Source of the DNA: Tardiphaga sp. P9-11
Lineage (GTDB): Bacteria; Pseudomonadota; Alphaproteobacteria; Rhizobiales; Xanthobacteraceae
Reading direction: 5' to 3'
DNA: 64,000 nt
NCBI RefSeq assembly: GCF_008329525.1
Contig: NZ_NPKQ01000011.1
Coordinates: 104,549 to 168,548, forward strand
A program made the translations under genes and the position numbers. Of the stretch, positions 8,269 to 17,278 are shown in pieces; the stretch's first letter is position 1; every line of letters starts with the position of its first letter. The notes under the pieces are model-generated. The model made no database searches. It was not told where the DNA came from and worked only from the letters and a program-made list of their open reading frames with translations.

Positions 8269-8763
8269 GTTGTTTCTCGCCCCGATCGTCGCGGCCTGAC
8301 TGCCGATGGCGCCGGCCTGATCCATCGTCGACTTGAAGAAGGTTTCCCCGTCACCCAGCGTCAAACGCCGCTCGCAATTCGCCGCGCAGCTATAGGTCTC
8401 CCGGCTCATACCGCGATAGACGGTCACGACCTTGTCGGTCGGGCCTTCCACCTGAATGACGCGGTCCATCAGCACGGAGCCTGCGCGATCAATGGCAATC
8501 ACATTGGTGGCGCCATAGCTCTTGCCGGTGACGACGACCATGCCGCCGGCTTGCAGCGTCACATCGGCGATCAAGGGGTTGCCGACCACGATGGTAGCGA
8601 TCTTCTCGGGAAATTTGACGAGCCTGGCCTGATCGACGCTGACTGCGATCAGATCATTCGCAGGGGCCGCAAGACTGCCCGCCGGCAACAGCATGGTCCC
8701 TGCCGCCAGAGCACGGGCCACAAACATCGCGCGCATCCGCGCGCGCTTCGACTGAAACGACAT
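8266..8763 (-). CDS. Pilus assembly protein N-terminal-domain protein
   Basis: A secreted protein of 165 residues carrying the domain found at the N-terminus of type II/III secretins and CpaC (motif LIAVSVDQARLVKFPEKIAT, then VVGNPLIADV and YGATNVIAID). The same pattern is seen in CpaC at 12.5 kb (LPRDIKDVLVADPKIANAVV), but here no BON or secretin domain follows. ATG 8763 gives a signal peptide ending near SLAAPAND, with GGAG upstream. A CxxxC pair (SCAANC) lies after the domain. Probably a periplasmic accessory of the Tad secretin. Confidence 0.78.
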   Translation of the reverse strand: MSFQSKRARMRAMFVARALAAGTMLLPAGSLAAPANDLIAVSVDQARLVKFPEKIATIVVGNPLIADVTLQAGGMVVVTGKSYGATNVIAIDRAGSVLMDRVIQVEGPTDKVVTVYRGMSRETYSCAANCERRLTLGDGETFFKSTMDQAGAIGSQAATIGARNN

Positions 8764-8925
8764 CCTGTACTCCGGGACGATACAAGCCGACAAAAGCAGA
8801 TACGCAGCGGTGCCGGCGCCCGACATGGCAAATGTGCCGTTAATTGATGAAGGAACTGGAAACGGCGGTGGCGGGGTGCATGATAGACGCTGTCCCGGCT
8901 TAGGAAAGCTTGGATTGACCGTCAT

Positions 8926-9292
8926 TCCGGAGCAGGACTGAGCCCCGAGTTTCCACTGTCATTCCGGGGCGTGCGTCGCCGGCGAAGCCGGCACAGCGCG
9001 AACCTAGGCACACCAATTAATGTGCCGGGGGTTGATCCCGGTGGCTCCGAAAGTCCTGATGCACTCCCTTACGGAAGACCGCATCGGCATCAGGCCCAGG
9101 GGTGCGTCGGGCACCTGGCGTTCCGCACGCCAACGAGGCAGGAAGGAATGCGCAAAACTCGGAAGCGAAAGCGCCGCGAGAATGCGGAGGCTTGACTGTT
9201 TGAAATTCACATAAGCGATGATCGGACGACGGTCGCGTGATCACTCCCGCTGCACAGCTTCGCTGCTTCGGGAGGGAAAATAGGAACGCACC
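8926..9292. repeat. Intergenic repeat-rich region
   Basis: No gene with a credible ribosome binding site. It contains GTCATTCCGGGGCG at 8958, the same end sequence as the two palindromic elements at 44.5 and 45.9 kb, followed by the inverted GCCGGC segments typical of these elements but without the matching right arm. Near 9246-9278 CTCCCG...CGGGAG forms a hairpin just beyond the end of the leftward hydroxylase gene. Confidence 0.5.
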
Positions 9293-10120
9293 CTACTGCT
9301 TGAACGGATAGGCCAGCTGGCCGGTGAATTCGGTCGGCAACGCCTCGCCATCGACACCGTAATTGTCCGGCAACTCCCCCGCCGGCATGCGGAAGGTTCC
9401 AAACATCATGTCCCAGATCGGAAACGTGCCAGCGAAGTTGGTGTTACCGCCGCGTTCCAGCGACGTGTGGTGCCAGCGGTGGAACACCGGCGTTGCCAGC
9501 ACATATCTGAATGGCCCGAGCGTCCAGTTCAGATTGGCGTGCACGAAAGCCGAGTGGAAAGTCGTGAACGGTCCGACCCACAGCATGATGTTCGGCGAAA
9601 TACCGGCCATGAGCAGCAGCACATCGACCGCGACGGTGCCGAGAAACAGATTGACCGGGTGAAACCGTGCCGCGGAGATCCAGTCCAGCTCTTCCGACGA
9701 GTGATGGATCGCGTGGTATTTCCAGAAGCCGCCGCCGTGATACATCCGGTGCAGCCAGTACAGCATGAAGTCGGACACCACGAGAAAGAAGATCGCCTGT
9801 ACCCAGAGCGGCATCTGCGCCAGCGGCCCGTGGCCGTTGTCGTAGAAGGCGATCAGTTCATCGGCATCGTGAATGTTGAAGACGACCGAAGCGCCGACCA
9901 CGAGCAGTCCGATACGCACGACGCGGGTGATCAGCGGCACGAAGAACCAGTAGACCACATCGGTCACGATCTCCGTCTTCCGCCACCAATGCTTACCGGG
10001 ATTGCAGGCCCAGAAATGCGTCAGCACCGTAAAGACCACCGCAAGAACCAGCGTGACCGGCACCACCTTCATGATGGTCTCGCCGAACATGTTCAGGATG
10101 TCGAAGGGGAGTGTCGTCAT
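9293..10120 (-). CDS. Sterol desaturase / fatty acid hydroxylase family protein
   Basis: Integral membrane di-iron oxygenase of 275 residues. The histidine clusters HRMYH, HAIHH and HRWHH are all present in the expected order (HX3H, HX2HH, HX2HH) between hydrophobic segments. Substrate is unknown; the family hydroxylates or desaturates sterols, fatty acids, carotenoids or hopanoid-linked lipids. ATG 10120 has GAGG five bases upstream; an upstream TTG is less likely. It is enclosed by the tad genes but has no evident role in pilus assembly. Confidence 0.85.
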   Translation of the reverse strand: MTTLPFDILNMFGETIMKVVPVTLVLAVVFTVLTHFWACNPGKHWWRKTEIVTDVVYWFFVPLITRVVRIGLLVVGASVVFNIHDADELIAFYDNGHGPLAQMPLWVQAIFFLVVSDFMLYWLHRMYHGGGFWKYHAIHHSSEELDWISAARFHPVNLFLGTVAVDVLLLMAGISPNIMLWVGPFTTFHSAFVHANLNWTLGPFRYVLATPVFHRWHHTSLERGGNTNFAGTFPIWDMMFGTFRMPAGELPDNYGVDGEALPTEFTGQLAYPFKQ

Positions 10121-10404
10121 CGCGGCCTCGCGGTATTCGGAGGCCAAGAGTTACCGCGGTATGCTTAAGGAGGGATGAAGCGCACAAAGCATGCGTGGTG
10201 TTATCACACCCAAGTCATTCTAAAATCGTCTTAAGTAGCTATTTACCGTGCAAAAGAAGAGACAAATGCGACCGACTTTCATCGATCGAATTAACCGCAC
10301 TGCAATTCCCGACTCCTAGTGTCCCTCATGGTCACGGTGCTGAGAACGCCGGGGAGACCAGGCATCACGATCGACAGCCACGTGCACATATGGAGTTTTG
10401 TATT

Positions 10405-10569
10405 ATGAAGAACCTCGTTTCGCGTTTCATGAAGGATGAGTCCGGCGCCACCGCTATCGAATACGGCCTGATTGCTGCCGGCATCTCGCTGGCCATCATC
10501 GCGGTCGTTAACGGCCTCGGCTCGAACCTGAACACCAAGTTCACCTCGATAAACACCTCGCTCAAGTAA
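10405..10569 (+). CDS. Flp/Fap pilin component
   Basis: Major subunit of the Tad pilus, 54 residues. The short leader MKNLVSRFMKDESG precedes the Flp motif ATAIEYGLIAAGISLAIIAV; cleavage by the prepilin peptidase is expected after the glycine, and the motif contains the conserved Glu-Tyr. The frame is open further upstream, but ATG 10405 gives the standard pilin length. It is followed by its own terminator, so pilin mRNA can exceed that of the assembly genes. Confidence 0.95.
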   Translation: MKNLVSRFMKDESGATAIEYGLIAAGISLAIIAVVNGLGSNLNTKFTSINTSLK

Positions 10570-10590
10570 GCGACTGTTACGAGTGCATCA

Positions 10591-10617
10591 AAGGCTCCGG
10601 ATTCCGGAGCCTTTTTT
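10591..10617 (+). terminator. Rho-independent terminator after the pilin gene
   Basis: AAGGCTCCGG / CCGGAGCCTT, a perfect 10-bp stem with an ATT loop, followed by TTTTTT. It separates flp from cpaA, about 260 bp downstream, so the assembly genes need either read-through or their own promoter in 10620-10870. Confidence 0.92.
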
Positions 10618-10872
10618 GTTTCCGAATGCTGCCGACCGTCGGCCTTCAGGATCGTTCTGCGTATGAGACACCCAGGCACACCCGGTTCCCTCCTGGAAGG
10701 ACTGCAGCTTTCGCTGCGCGACCCCGCCGGCCTGGTTTGCGCCGCATTGATCCTCGCGCTGGTCGCGGTCGCAATTCGGATCGTCAGCGTTTGGTGAATT
10801 GTTTCTTGTTGTCCGATTGTTCATTTCTGTTGGCTAGGTTTTTCATCGTCGCCGCAACAGGCCTTTGAAGCC

Positions 10873-11397
10873 ATGATCCTCGATTTGACGCGTCTTCTGC
10901 TGTTCCCGGGCCTGATGGCCTATGCGGCGATCAGCGATCTTTTCACGATGACCATCTCAAACCGCATCTCGTTGCTGCTGGTGGCTGGTTTCGCCGCACT
11001 TGCGGTCTTCGGCGGGATGGGCCTTCACGATGCGCTGTCGCATCTCGGCGCGGGCGCGACCGTGCTGGTGGTCGCTTTCGCCTGCTTCGCGTTCGGCTGG
11101 ATCGGTGGCGGCGATGCCAAGCTCGCCGCAACCGCGGGACTGTGGTTCGGCTTCGACCATCTCCTGAACTACCTCGTTTACGCTTCACTGTTCGGCGGCG
11201 CGCTAACGTTGCTACTGCTCCAGTTCCGGCAGTGGCCGCTGCCCTATGCGCTCGGCGGCCAGGCCTGGCTGATGCGTCTGCATCACAAGGAAACCGGAAT
11301 CCCCTACGGTGTGGCCCTCGCCCTCGGTGCGCTGCTCGTTTACCCGGACACCAACTGGATAAAGACGATCGATCTGGCGCGTCTCGCGCTTCACTGA
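10873..11397 (+). CDS. cpaA: Prepilin peptidase CpaA/TadV
   Basis: Inner-membrane aspartic protease that processes Flp pilin and TadE-type pseudopilins. 174 residues, mostly hydrophobic. The two catalytic aspartates are visible in AAISDLFTMTISN (about residue 22) and GGGDAKL (the GxGD motif, about residue 79). It has the short, methylase-lacking form usual for Tad systems. First of the assembly genes, after a 260-bp gap from the pilin terminator. Confidence 0.92.
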   Translation: MILDLTRLLLFPGLMAYAAISDLFTMTISNRISLLLVAGFAALAVFGGMGLHDALSHLGAGATVLVVAFACFAFGWIGGGDAKLAATAGLWFGFDHLLNYLVYASLFGGALTLLLLQFRQWPLPYALGGQAWLMRLHHKETGIPYGVALALGALLVYPDTNWIKTIDLARLALH

Positions 11398-11517
11398 GAT
11401 CTGAACTTTCTATTAACGCGATTTAGATACCGCTCATTAACCATGCTTTGACGAATAACTGGTCAACTCCCGTTACAGCGACGGCAGCGTCGCGGCGTAA
11501 TGTGGAAAGTGAAGCGT

Positions 11518-12303
11518 ATGAATACCGCACGCATTGTGGTCCTCGCCATTGCACTCGGCGCTGGCAGTGTGGCGCTATATCTTGCGAGCACTTCGGACAC
11601 ACCGCCGCCCCCTCAGGTCGCCGAAGCCCCGACAACTGACGTTCTGGTCGCCAAAGCCGATATCGCGCTCGGTCAGGCGCTCGGTCCCGATGATGTCCAG
11701 TGGCAGTCCTGGCCCGCATCAGCGGCAAGCACCAACGTCATCAGCCGTAACAGCCGCCCGGACGCGGCGACGCAAATCGCCGGCTCCATCGCGCGTTCGG
11801 CCTTCATTGCCGGCGAACCGATCCGTGAACCGAAACTGGTGCGGGCCAATGGCGCCGGCTTCATGGCCGCCGTTCTGCCGACCGGCATGCGTGCCGTCTC
11901 CACCGAAATTTCGCCAGAAACCGGCGCTGGCGGCTTCATCCTGCCGAACGATCGCGTCGACGTGATCCTGTCGAAGCGCGAACGTGGCGGCGATCGCGGC
12001 GGTGCTGAAGTCGTGAACTCCGAGATCATTCTGAACAACATCCGCGTTCTAGCCATCGATCAGGCGCCCAAGGAGAAGGACGGCCAGAATTCAGTCGTCG
12101 GCAAGACCGCAACGCTCGAATTGAAGCCCGAACAGGCCGAGTTGCTCGCCCGCGCGCGGCAGAGCGGCACGATCTCGCTGGCGTTGCGCGCCCTGGTCGA
12201 CGCCAACGCGCCTGCGCCGGTTGAAGATCCGAATGGCGGCAAGCGCGACAGCATTAACATCGTGCGCTACGGCATCCCGTCGACCGCGACCATGACGAAG
12301 TGA
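11518..12303 (+). CDS. cpaB: Flp pilus assembly protein CpaB (RcpC-like)
   Basis: Periplasmic protein with an N-terminal membrane anchor (MNTARIVVLAIALGAGSVALYLAS) and a SAF domain around residues 45-110 (VLVAKADIALGQALGPDDV...), then the CpaB C-terminal region with GGFILPNDRVDVIL. Thought to stabilise the outer-membrane secretin. ATG 11518 places the anchor at the N-terminus with GGAAAG upstream; ATG 11500 would add six residues. Its stop overlaps a possible GTG at 12300. Confidence 0.9.
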   Translation: MNTARIVVLAIALGAGSVALYLASTSDTPPPPQVAEAPTTDVLVAKADIALGQALGPDDVQWQSWPASAASTNVISRNSRPDAATQIAGSIARSAFIAGEPIREPKLVRANGAGFMAAVLPTGMRAVSTEISPETGAGGFILPNDRVDVILSKRERGGDRGGAEVVNSEIILNNIRVLAIDQAPKEKDGQNSVVGKTATLELKPEQAELLARARQSGTISLALRALVDANAPAPVEDPNGGKRDSINIVRYGIPSTATMTK

Positions 12304-12320
12304 TCAAGAGGACGCAGGCG

Positions 12321-13775
12321 ATGAAGCACATCATAACAGGCGGATCGATGCGGGCTCTTGCAGCCCGTGCACTGTCGCTCACCGCCATCACGGCGCTCAC
12401 GATCAATCCCGTATTGACGCCAATTTTCGCGGCCGACTCCGCATCCATGCAAGCCGGCAGCGCCGGCGCATTGAACGCGAAATTCCTGCCGCTCGGCATC
12501 GGCAAGTCGATCGTCATCGACCTGCCGCGCGACATCAAGGATGTGCTGGTCGCCGATCCCAAGATCGCCAACGCCGTCGTGCGTTCGGCACAGCGCGCCT
12601 ACATCATCGGCGCGACCGTAGGCCAGACCAACATCGTCTTCTTCGACGTCAGCGGCCAACAGATCGCCGCCTACGATATCGCCGTCACACGCGACCTGAA
12701 TGGTATTCGGGCCGCGCTCAAGCAGACCTTGCCGAATGCCGATATTCGCATCGAAGGTCTGGGCGATGGCGTGATGCTGTCGGGTACGGCATCGAGCCAG
12801 GTCGAAGCGCAGCAGGCCGCGGACCTCGCGGCGCGCCTCGTCGGCGGCCCGGACAAGGTCGTGAACAGCATCTCGGTGCGCGGGCGTGATCAGGTCATGC
12901 TCAAGGTCACCGTTGCGGAAGTCCAGCGCAACATCGTCAAGCAGCTCGGCGTCGATCTGTCGGCATCGATGAGCTACGGCACGTCCGTCGTCAACTTCAA
13001 CAATAGCAACCCGTTCACGGCGCGCGGCAGCAGCCTGGTCTCCGATAATGCTCTCAAAGCATCCTTCGGATCGACGCCATCCGTCACGGCGACGCTGAAG
13101 GCGATGGAAAACGCCGGCGTCATCCGGACACTCGCCGAGCCCACGTTGACCGCAATCTCCGGCGAAACCGCCAATTTCCTTGCAGGCGGTGAATTCCCGG
13201 TCCCCGGCGGCAATACCTGCGATCCCACGACGCGGATCTGTACGACGCAGATCACCTTCAAGAAGTTCGGTATCTCGCTGGGCTTCACGCCGGTGGTTCT
13301 GAGCGAAGGTCGTATCAGCCTGCGTGTCGGCACCGAAGTCTCTGAGCTCTCGCAGGAAAATTCCGTCACGATCAGCGGAACGTCGATCCCGGCGATCAAG
13401 GTCAACCGTGCGGACACCACGCTCGAGATACCGTCCGGCGGTTCGATGGTGATGGCCGGCCTTATCAAGCAGCAGACCAAAGCTGCCATCAGCGGCCTGC
13501 CGGGCATGTCGCAATTGCCTGTGCTGGGCACGTTGTTCCGCAGCCGGGATTACGTCAACAACAACACCGAGCTGATGGTCCTAGTCACGCCCTATGTGGT
13601 CCGCGCCGTCGCGCAGAAGGATCTCTCGCGTCCGGATGACGGCTTCGTGGATGCATCCGATCCGCAGGCCGATCTGCTCGGCAACGTCAACCGCATCTAT
13701 GGCGCACCCAACCGTGCCGAGCCGGCGCCGACAACGCGCAGCTATCGCGGCGTTTTCGGCTTCATCACGGATTGA
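12321..13775 (+). CDS. cpaC: Tad secretin CpaC/RcpA
   Basis: Outer-membrane channel for the Flp pilus, 484 residues. Signal peptide ending near PIFAADS; pilus N-domain at about 50-120 (SIVIDLPRDIKDVLVADPKI); BON-like repeat at about 130-190; secretin domain in the C-terminal half with VPGG, IPAIKVNRADTTLEIPSGGSMVMAGL and the terminal ELMVLVTPYVV. ATG 12321 is preferred because GAGG lies 10 bases upstream; GTG 12300, which overlaps the cpaB stop, lacks a ribosome binding site. Confidence 0.94.
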   Translation: MKHIITGGSMRALAARALSLTAITALTINPVLTPIFAADSASMQAGSAGALNAKFLPLGIGKSIVIDLPRDIKDVLVADPKIANAVVRSAQRAYIIGATVGQTNIVFFDVSGQQIAAYDIAVTRDLNGIRAALKQTLPNADIRIEGLGDGVMLSGTASSQVEAQQAADLAARLVGGPDKVVNSISVRGRDQVMLKVTVAEVQRNIVKQLGVDLSASMSYGTSVVNFNNSNPFTARGSSLVSDNALKASFGSTPSVTATLKAMENAGVIRTLAEPTLTAISGETANFLAGGEFPVPGGNTCDPTTRICTTQITFKKFGISLGFTPVVLSEGRISLRVGTEVSELSQENSVTISGTSIPAIKVNRADTTLEIPSGGSMVMAGLIKQQTKAAISGLPGMSQLPVLGTLFRSRDYVNNNTELMVLVTPYVVRAVAQKDLSRPDDGFVDASDPQADLLGNVNRIYGAPNRAEPAPTTRSYRGVFGFITD

Positions 13776-13792
13776 GACGGGACATGTATCCG

Positions 13793-14533
13793 ATGACCAT
13801 GATCAAGCACACAGCGATATACCCTTCGCGCACGCGGACTGCCACCGGCGCGCTGCTGTTCCTGGCGCTTGCGCTCGGGGGCTGCAAGACCGTCGCGCAG
13901 GACACCACATCCAGTATACCGGACGATTACCGGTTGCGGCATCCCATCGTTGTCGAAGAACGGGCCAAGACCACCGAGGTTTTCGTCGGCAGCCAGCGCG
14001 GCGGCCTGTCTGCCACACAGCGCGCGGATGTCATATCGCTCGGTCAGGACTGGTTGCGCGAAGGCACCGGCGTCATCACCGCGGAGGTGCCGGTCAATAC
14101 ACCGAATGCACGCGCCGCCAAAGAGTCCTATCGTGAGGTTCATTCGCTCCTGATGGCGATCGGCATTCCGCAGAACGGCGTCCAGATGCGCAGCTATCAG
14201 CCAAGCGATCCGCGTATGTTGCCGACCATCCGCGTCAGCTACCCGCTGATCGCGGCTTCGGCCGGTCCGTGCGGCACCTGGCCCGACGACCTTGCATCGT
14301 CGATCAAGAACAAGGGCTATCTCGCGAACAAGCCGTACCACAATCTCGGCTGTGCGCAGCAACGCAATCTCGCCGCCATGGTCGCCAATCCTTCGGATCT
14401 GGTACAGCCGCGCGCCGAAGCCCCTCTCTATGCCGGCCGACGTACCGTCGTGCTGGACAAGTATCGCAAAGGTGAGAGCACCGCGACGACCTATCCCGAA
14501 GACAAGACCAAAATCAGCAATGTGGGCCAATGA
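13793..14533 (+). CDS. cpaD: CpaD family pilus lipoprotein
   Basis: Lipoprotein of the Tad secretin complex, about 246 residues. Lipobox LALGGC near residue 30, then SIPDDYRLRHPIVVEE, a hallmark of CpaD. Further motifs GPCGTWPDDLA and NLGCAQQRNLAAMVANPSDL fit the family C-terminus. The start is ambiguous: ATG 13784, 13793 and 13799 are all in frame; 13793 best suits the GAGACGG upstream and family N-termini. The stop overlaps cpaE as ATGA. Confidence 0.9.
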   Translation: MTMIKHTAIYPSRTRTATGALLFLALALGGCKTVAQDTTSSIPDDYRLRHPIVVEERAKTTEVFVGSQRGGLSATQRADVISLGQDWLREGTGVITAEVPVNTPNARAAKESYREVHSLLMAIGIPQNGVQMRSYQPSDPRMLPTIRVSYPLIAASAGPCGTWPDDLASSIKNKGYLANKPYHNLGCAQQRNLAAMVANPSDLVQPRAEAPLYAGRRTVVLDKYRKGESTATTYPEDKTKISNVGQ

Positions 14534-15798
14534 TTAGCTACGCGCAGAAAACCGCAGACGAGCAGCCCTCCGCCGCAACACCAGCGGCAGAGGAGCATAT
14601 TGCGCCGGCACCGCGGGTGTCGGTGCAGGCGTTCTGCGAGACCGTAGAAACCGCTGCCGCTGTGCAGGCTGCGGCCGAAGACAGGCGCCTGGGCAAGGCT
14701 CACATCAAGATCCAAATGGGTGGCATGCCTGCGGCCATCGAAGCGTACCGGTCGGCACCGACGCCGAACGTAATCGTTCTCGAAACCGAGCCACGCGGCG
14801 ATATTCTCGCTGGTCTTGATCAACTGGCCACCGTCTGCGACGCCGGCACGCGCGTTGTCGTCATCGGCAAGGTCAATGACGTCACGCTGTACCGCGAGCT
14901 CGTTCGCCGCGGCGTCAGCGACTACGTGATCGCGCCTGTTGCAACTATCGACGTCGTGCGTTCGATCTGCGGACTGTTCTCGGCACCGGAAGCCAAGGCC
15001 GTCGGCCGCATCATTGCCGTGGTTGGCGCCAAAGGCGGCGTCGGCGCGTCCACGATCGCCCACAATGTCGCCTGGGCGATCGCACGCGATCTAGCACTCG
15101 ACTCCGTTGTTGCCGATCTCGATCTCGCCTTCGGAACTGCCGGGCTGGACTACAACCAGGACCCGCCACAGGGCATCGCCGATGCAGTGTTTTCGCCGGA
15201 TCGTGTCGACACCGCCTTCATCGACCGACTGCTGTCGAAGTGCACCGATCATCTCAGCCTGCTGGCTGCACCTGCCACGCTGGACCGCGTCTACGACTTC
15301 GGCAGCGAAGCCTTTGACTCGATCTTCGACACGCTGCGGTCGACGATGCCCTGCATCGTGCTCGACGTTCCGCATCAATGGTCGGGTTGGACCAAGCGGG
15401 CACTGATCGGCGCGGACGACATCCTGATCGTCGCAGCGCCGGATCTCGCCAACCTGCGCAATACCAAGAACATGTACGATCTGATCAAGGCCTCGCGGCC
15501 CAATGATCGCGCACCGCTGTACTGCCTCAATCAGGTCGGCGTTCCAAAACGGCCCGAAATCAGCGCCAGTGAATTTGCCAAGGCCATCGAGACGCCGCCG
15601 ATCGTCACGATCCCGTTCGACCCACAGATGTTCGGCTCGGCCGCCAATAATGGTCAGATGATCGCCGAAATTGCGGCCGGCCATCGCACAACCGAACTCT
15701 TTCTGCAGATTGCGCAACGGCTGACCGGTCGCGGCGAGACCAAGAAGCCACGAGGATCCTTCCTGGGTCCATTCCTGGAGAAACTGCGGTCGAAGTAA
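14530..15798 (+). CDS. cpaE: Pilus localisation ATPase CpaE/TadZ
   Basis: MinD/ParA-superfamily protein of 422 residues that places the Tad machine at the pole. N-terminal receiver-like domain without obvious phosphorylation function (about 60-160), then the ATPase domain from about 160. The P loop reads GAKGGVGAST: the signature lysine of KGGVG is kept, but the usual GKS/T lysine is alanine, as in many CpaE proteins, so ATP turnover may be slow or absent. Translationally coupled to cpaD. Confidence 0.93.
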   Translation: MISYAQKTADEQPSAATPAAEEHIAPAPRVSVQAFCETVETAAAVQAAAEDRRLGKAHIKIQMGGMPAAIEAYRSAPTPNVIVLETEPRGDILAGLDQLATVCDAGTRVVVIGKVNDVTLYRELVRRGVSDYVIAPVATIDVVRSICGLFSAPEAKAVGRIIAVVGAKGGVGASTIAHNVAWAIARDLALDSVVADLDLAFGTAGLDYNQDPPQGIADAVFSPDRVDTAFIDRLLSKCTDHLSLLAAPATLDRVYDFGSEAFDSIFDTLRSTMPCIVLDVPHQWSGWTKRALIGADDILIVAAPDLANLRNTKNMYDLIKASRPNDRAPLYCLNQVGVPKRPEISASEFAKAIETPPIVTIPFDPQMFGSAANNGQMIAEIAAGHRTTELFLQIAQRLTGRGETKKPRGSFLGPFLEKLRSK

Positions 15799-15819
15799 TT
15801 CACCGCATGGAGTACTATC

Positions 15820-17268
15820 GTGTTTGGTAAGCGTAGCGGAACAGATACCGATGTCCGGGCCGTCAAGCCCGCCAGCGCGCCGGAGCCTTCTCTCGGCGCG
15901 ATGGCTGCGTCTACGCCTCCGGCTGTGTCATCGCCGCCGCTGTCACCCGCGCGAGCAGCGCCGACAATAGCAGAGCGCCGTTCGGAGAATTACTACCAGG
16001 TCAAGGCGACGATTTTCGGCGCTCTGATCGAGGCTATAGATCTCGCGCAACTCGCCAAGCTCGATGCCGAATCCGCGCGCGAAGAAATCCGCGACATCGT
16101 CAACGAGATCATTGCGATCAAGAACATCGTGATGTCCATCGCCGAGCAGGAGGAACTGCTCGACGATATCTGTAACGACGTGCTCGGTTATGGTCCGCTG
16201 GAGCCATTGCTGGCGCGCGACGACATTGCCGACATCATGGTCAATGGCGCGGGCACGGTGTTCATCGAAGTCGGCGGCAAGATCCAGAAGACCGGCATCC
16301 GCTTCCGCGATAATCAGCAGTTGCTGAATATCTGCCAGCGCATCGTCAGCCAGGTCGGCCGCCGCGTCGACGAATCTTCACCGATCTGCGACGCCCGTCT
16401 TGCCGACGGATCGCGCGTCAACGCCATCGTGCCGCCGCTGGCCATCGATGGTCCTGCGCTGACGATTCGTAAGTTCAAGAAGGACAAGCTGACGCTCGAG
16501 CAGCTGGTCAAATTCGGCGCGATCTCGCCGGACGGCGCCCAGATCCTCCAGATCATCGGCCGTTGCCGCGCCAACGTGCTGATCTCTGGCGGTACCGGTT
16601 CGGGCAAGACCACGCTGCTGAACTGCCTCACCAACTATATCGACGACGACGAGCGCATCATCACCTGTGAGGACGCCGCTGAACTCCAGCTGCAGCAGCC
16701 TCACGTGGTGCGACTGGAAACCCGGCCGCCGAACATCGAAGGCGAAGGCCAGATCACGATGCGCGAACTGGTGCGCAACTGTCTGCGTATGCGTCCGGAG
16801 CGCATTATCGTCGGCGAAGTCCGTGGCCCCGAGGCATTCGACCTGTTGCAGGCGATGAATACCGGCCATGACGGCTCGATGGGCACCCTGCACGCCAACA
16901 ATCCGCGCGAAGCATTGTCGCGCTGCGAGTCGATGATCACCATGGGCGGCTTCTCGCTGCCGTCGCGCACGATTCGCGAAATGATCTGCGCGTCGATCGA
17001 CGTCATCGTTCAGGCAGCCCGTCTTCGCGACGGTTCGCGCCGCATCACGCACATCACCGAGGTGATGGGCATGGAAGGCGATACCATCATTACGCAGGAC
17101 CTGTTCGTCTACGACATGGTTGGCGAAGACGCCAACGGCAACATCATCGGACGGCATCGCTCGACCGGCATTGGCCGGCCGCGGTTCTGGGATCGTGCCC
17201 GCTATTACGGCGAGGAGAAGCGGCTCGCGGCGGCGCTCGATGCTGCCGAAGTCATAGCGCCGAACTGA
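15820..17268 (+). CDS. cpaF: Pilus assembly ATPase CpaF/TadA
   Basis: Hexameric secretion ATPase driving pilus extension and possibly retraction, 482 residues. A Pro/Ala-rich N-terminus leads to the CpaF core: GYGPLEPLLARDDIADIMVN, Walker A SGGTGSGKTTLLN (about residue 256), the Asp and Walker B region MRPERIIVGEVRGPEAFDLL and the His box GHDGSMGTLHANNP. The start is GTG at 15820 with GGAG upstream. 21 bp after cpaE. Confidence 0.95.
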   Translation: MFGKRSGTDTDVRAVKPASAPEPSLGAMAASTPPAVSSPPLSPARAAPTIAERRSENYYQVKATIFGALIEAIDLAQLAKLDAESAREEIRDIVNEIIAIKNIVMSIAEQEELLDDICNDVLGYGPLEPLLARDDIADIMVNGAGTVFIEVGGKIQKTGIRFRDNQQLLNICQRIVSQVGRRVDESSPICDARLADGSRVNAIVPPLAIDGPALTIRKFKKDKLTLEQLVKFGAISPDGAQILQIIGRCRANVLISGGTGSGKTTLLNCLTNYIDDDERIITCEDAAELQLQQPHVVRLETRPPNIEGEGQITMRELVRNCLRMRPERIIVGEVRGPEAFDLLQAMNTGHDGSMGTLHANNPREALSRCESMITMGGFSLPSRTIREMICASIDVIVQAARLRDGSRRITHITEVMGMEGDTIITQDLFVYDMVGEDANGNIIGRHRSTGIGRPRFWDRARYYGEEKRLAAALDAAEVIAPN

Positions 17269-17278
17269 GGAGCGAGTG

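Noticed and set aside
9004..9244. Several 60-75-codon frames on both strands
   Set aside because: They overlap one another in a repeat-bearing intergenic tract, and none has a credible start signal.
10626..10868. 80-codon frame between flp and cpaA
   Set aside because: No ribosome binding site, Arg-rich low-complexity translation, and no domain; the region more likely holds the cpaA promoter.
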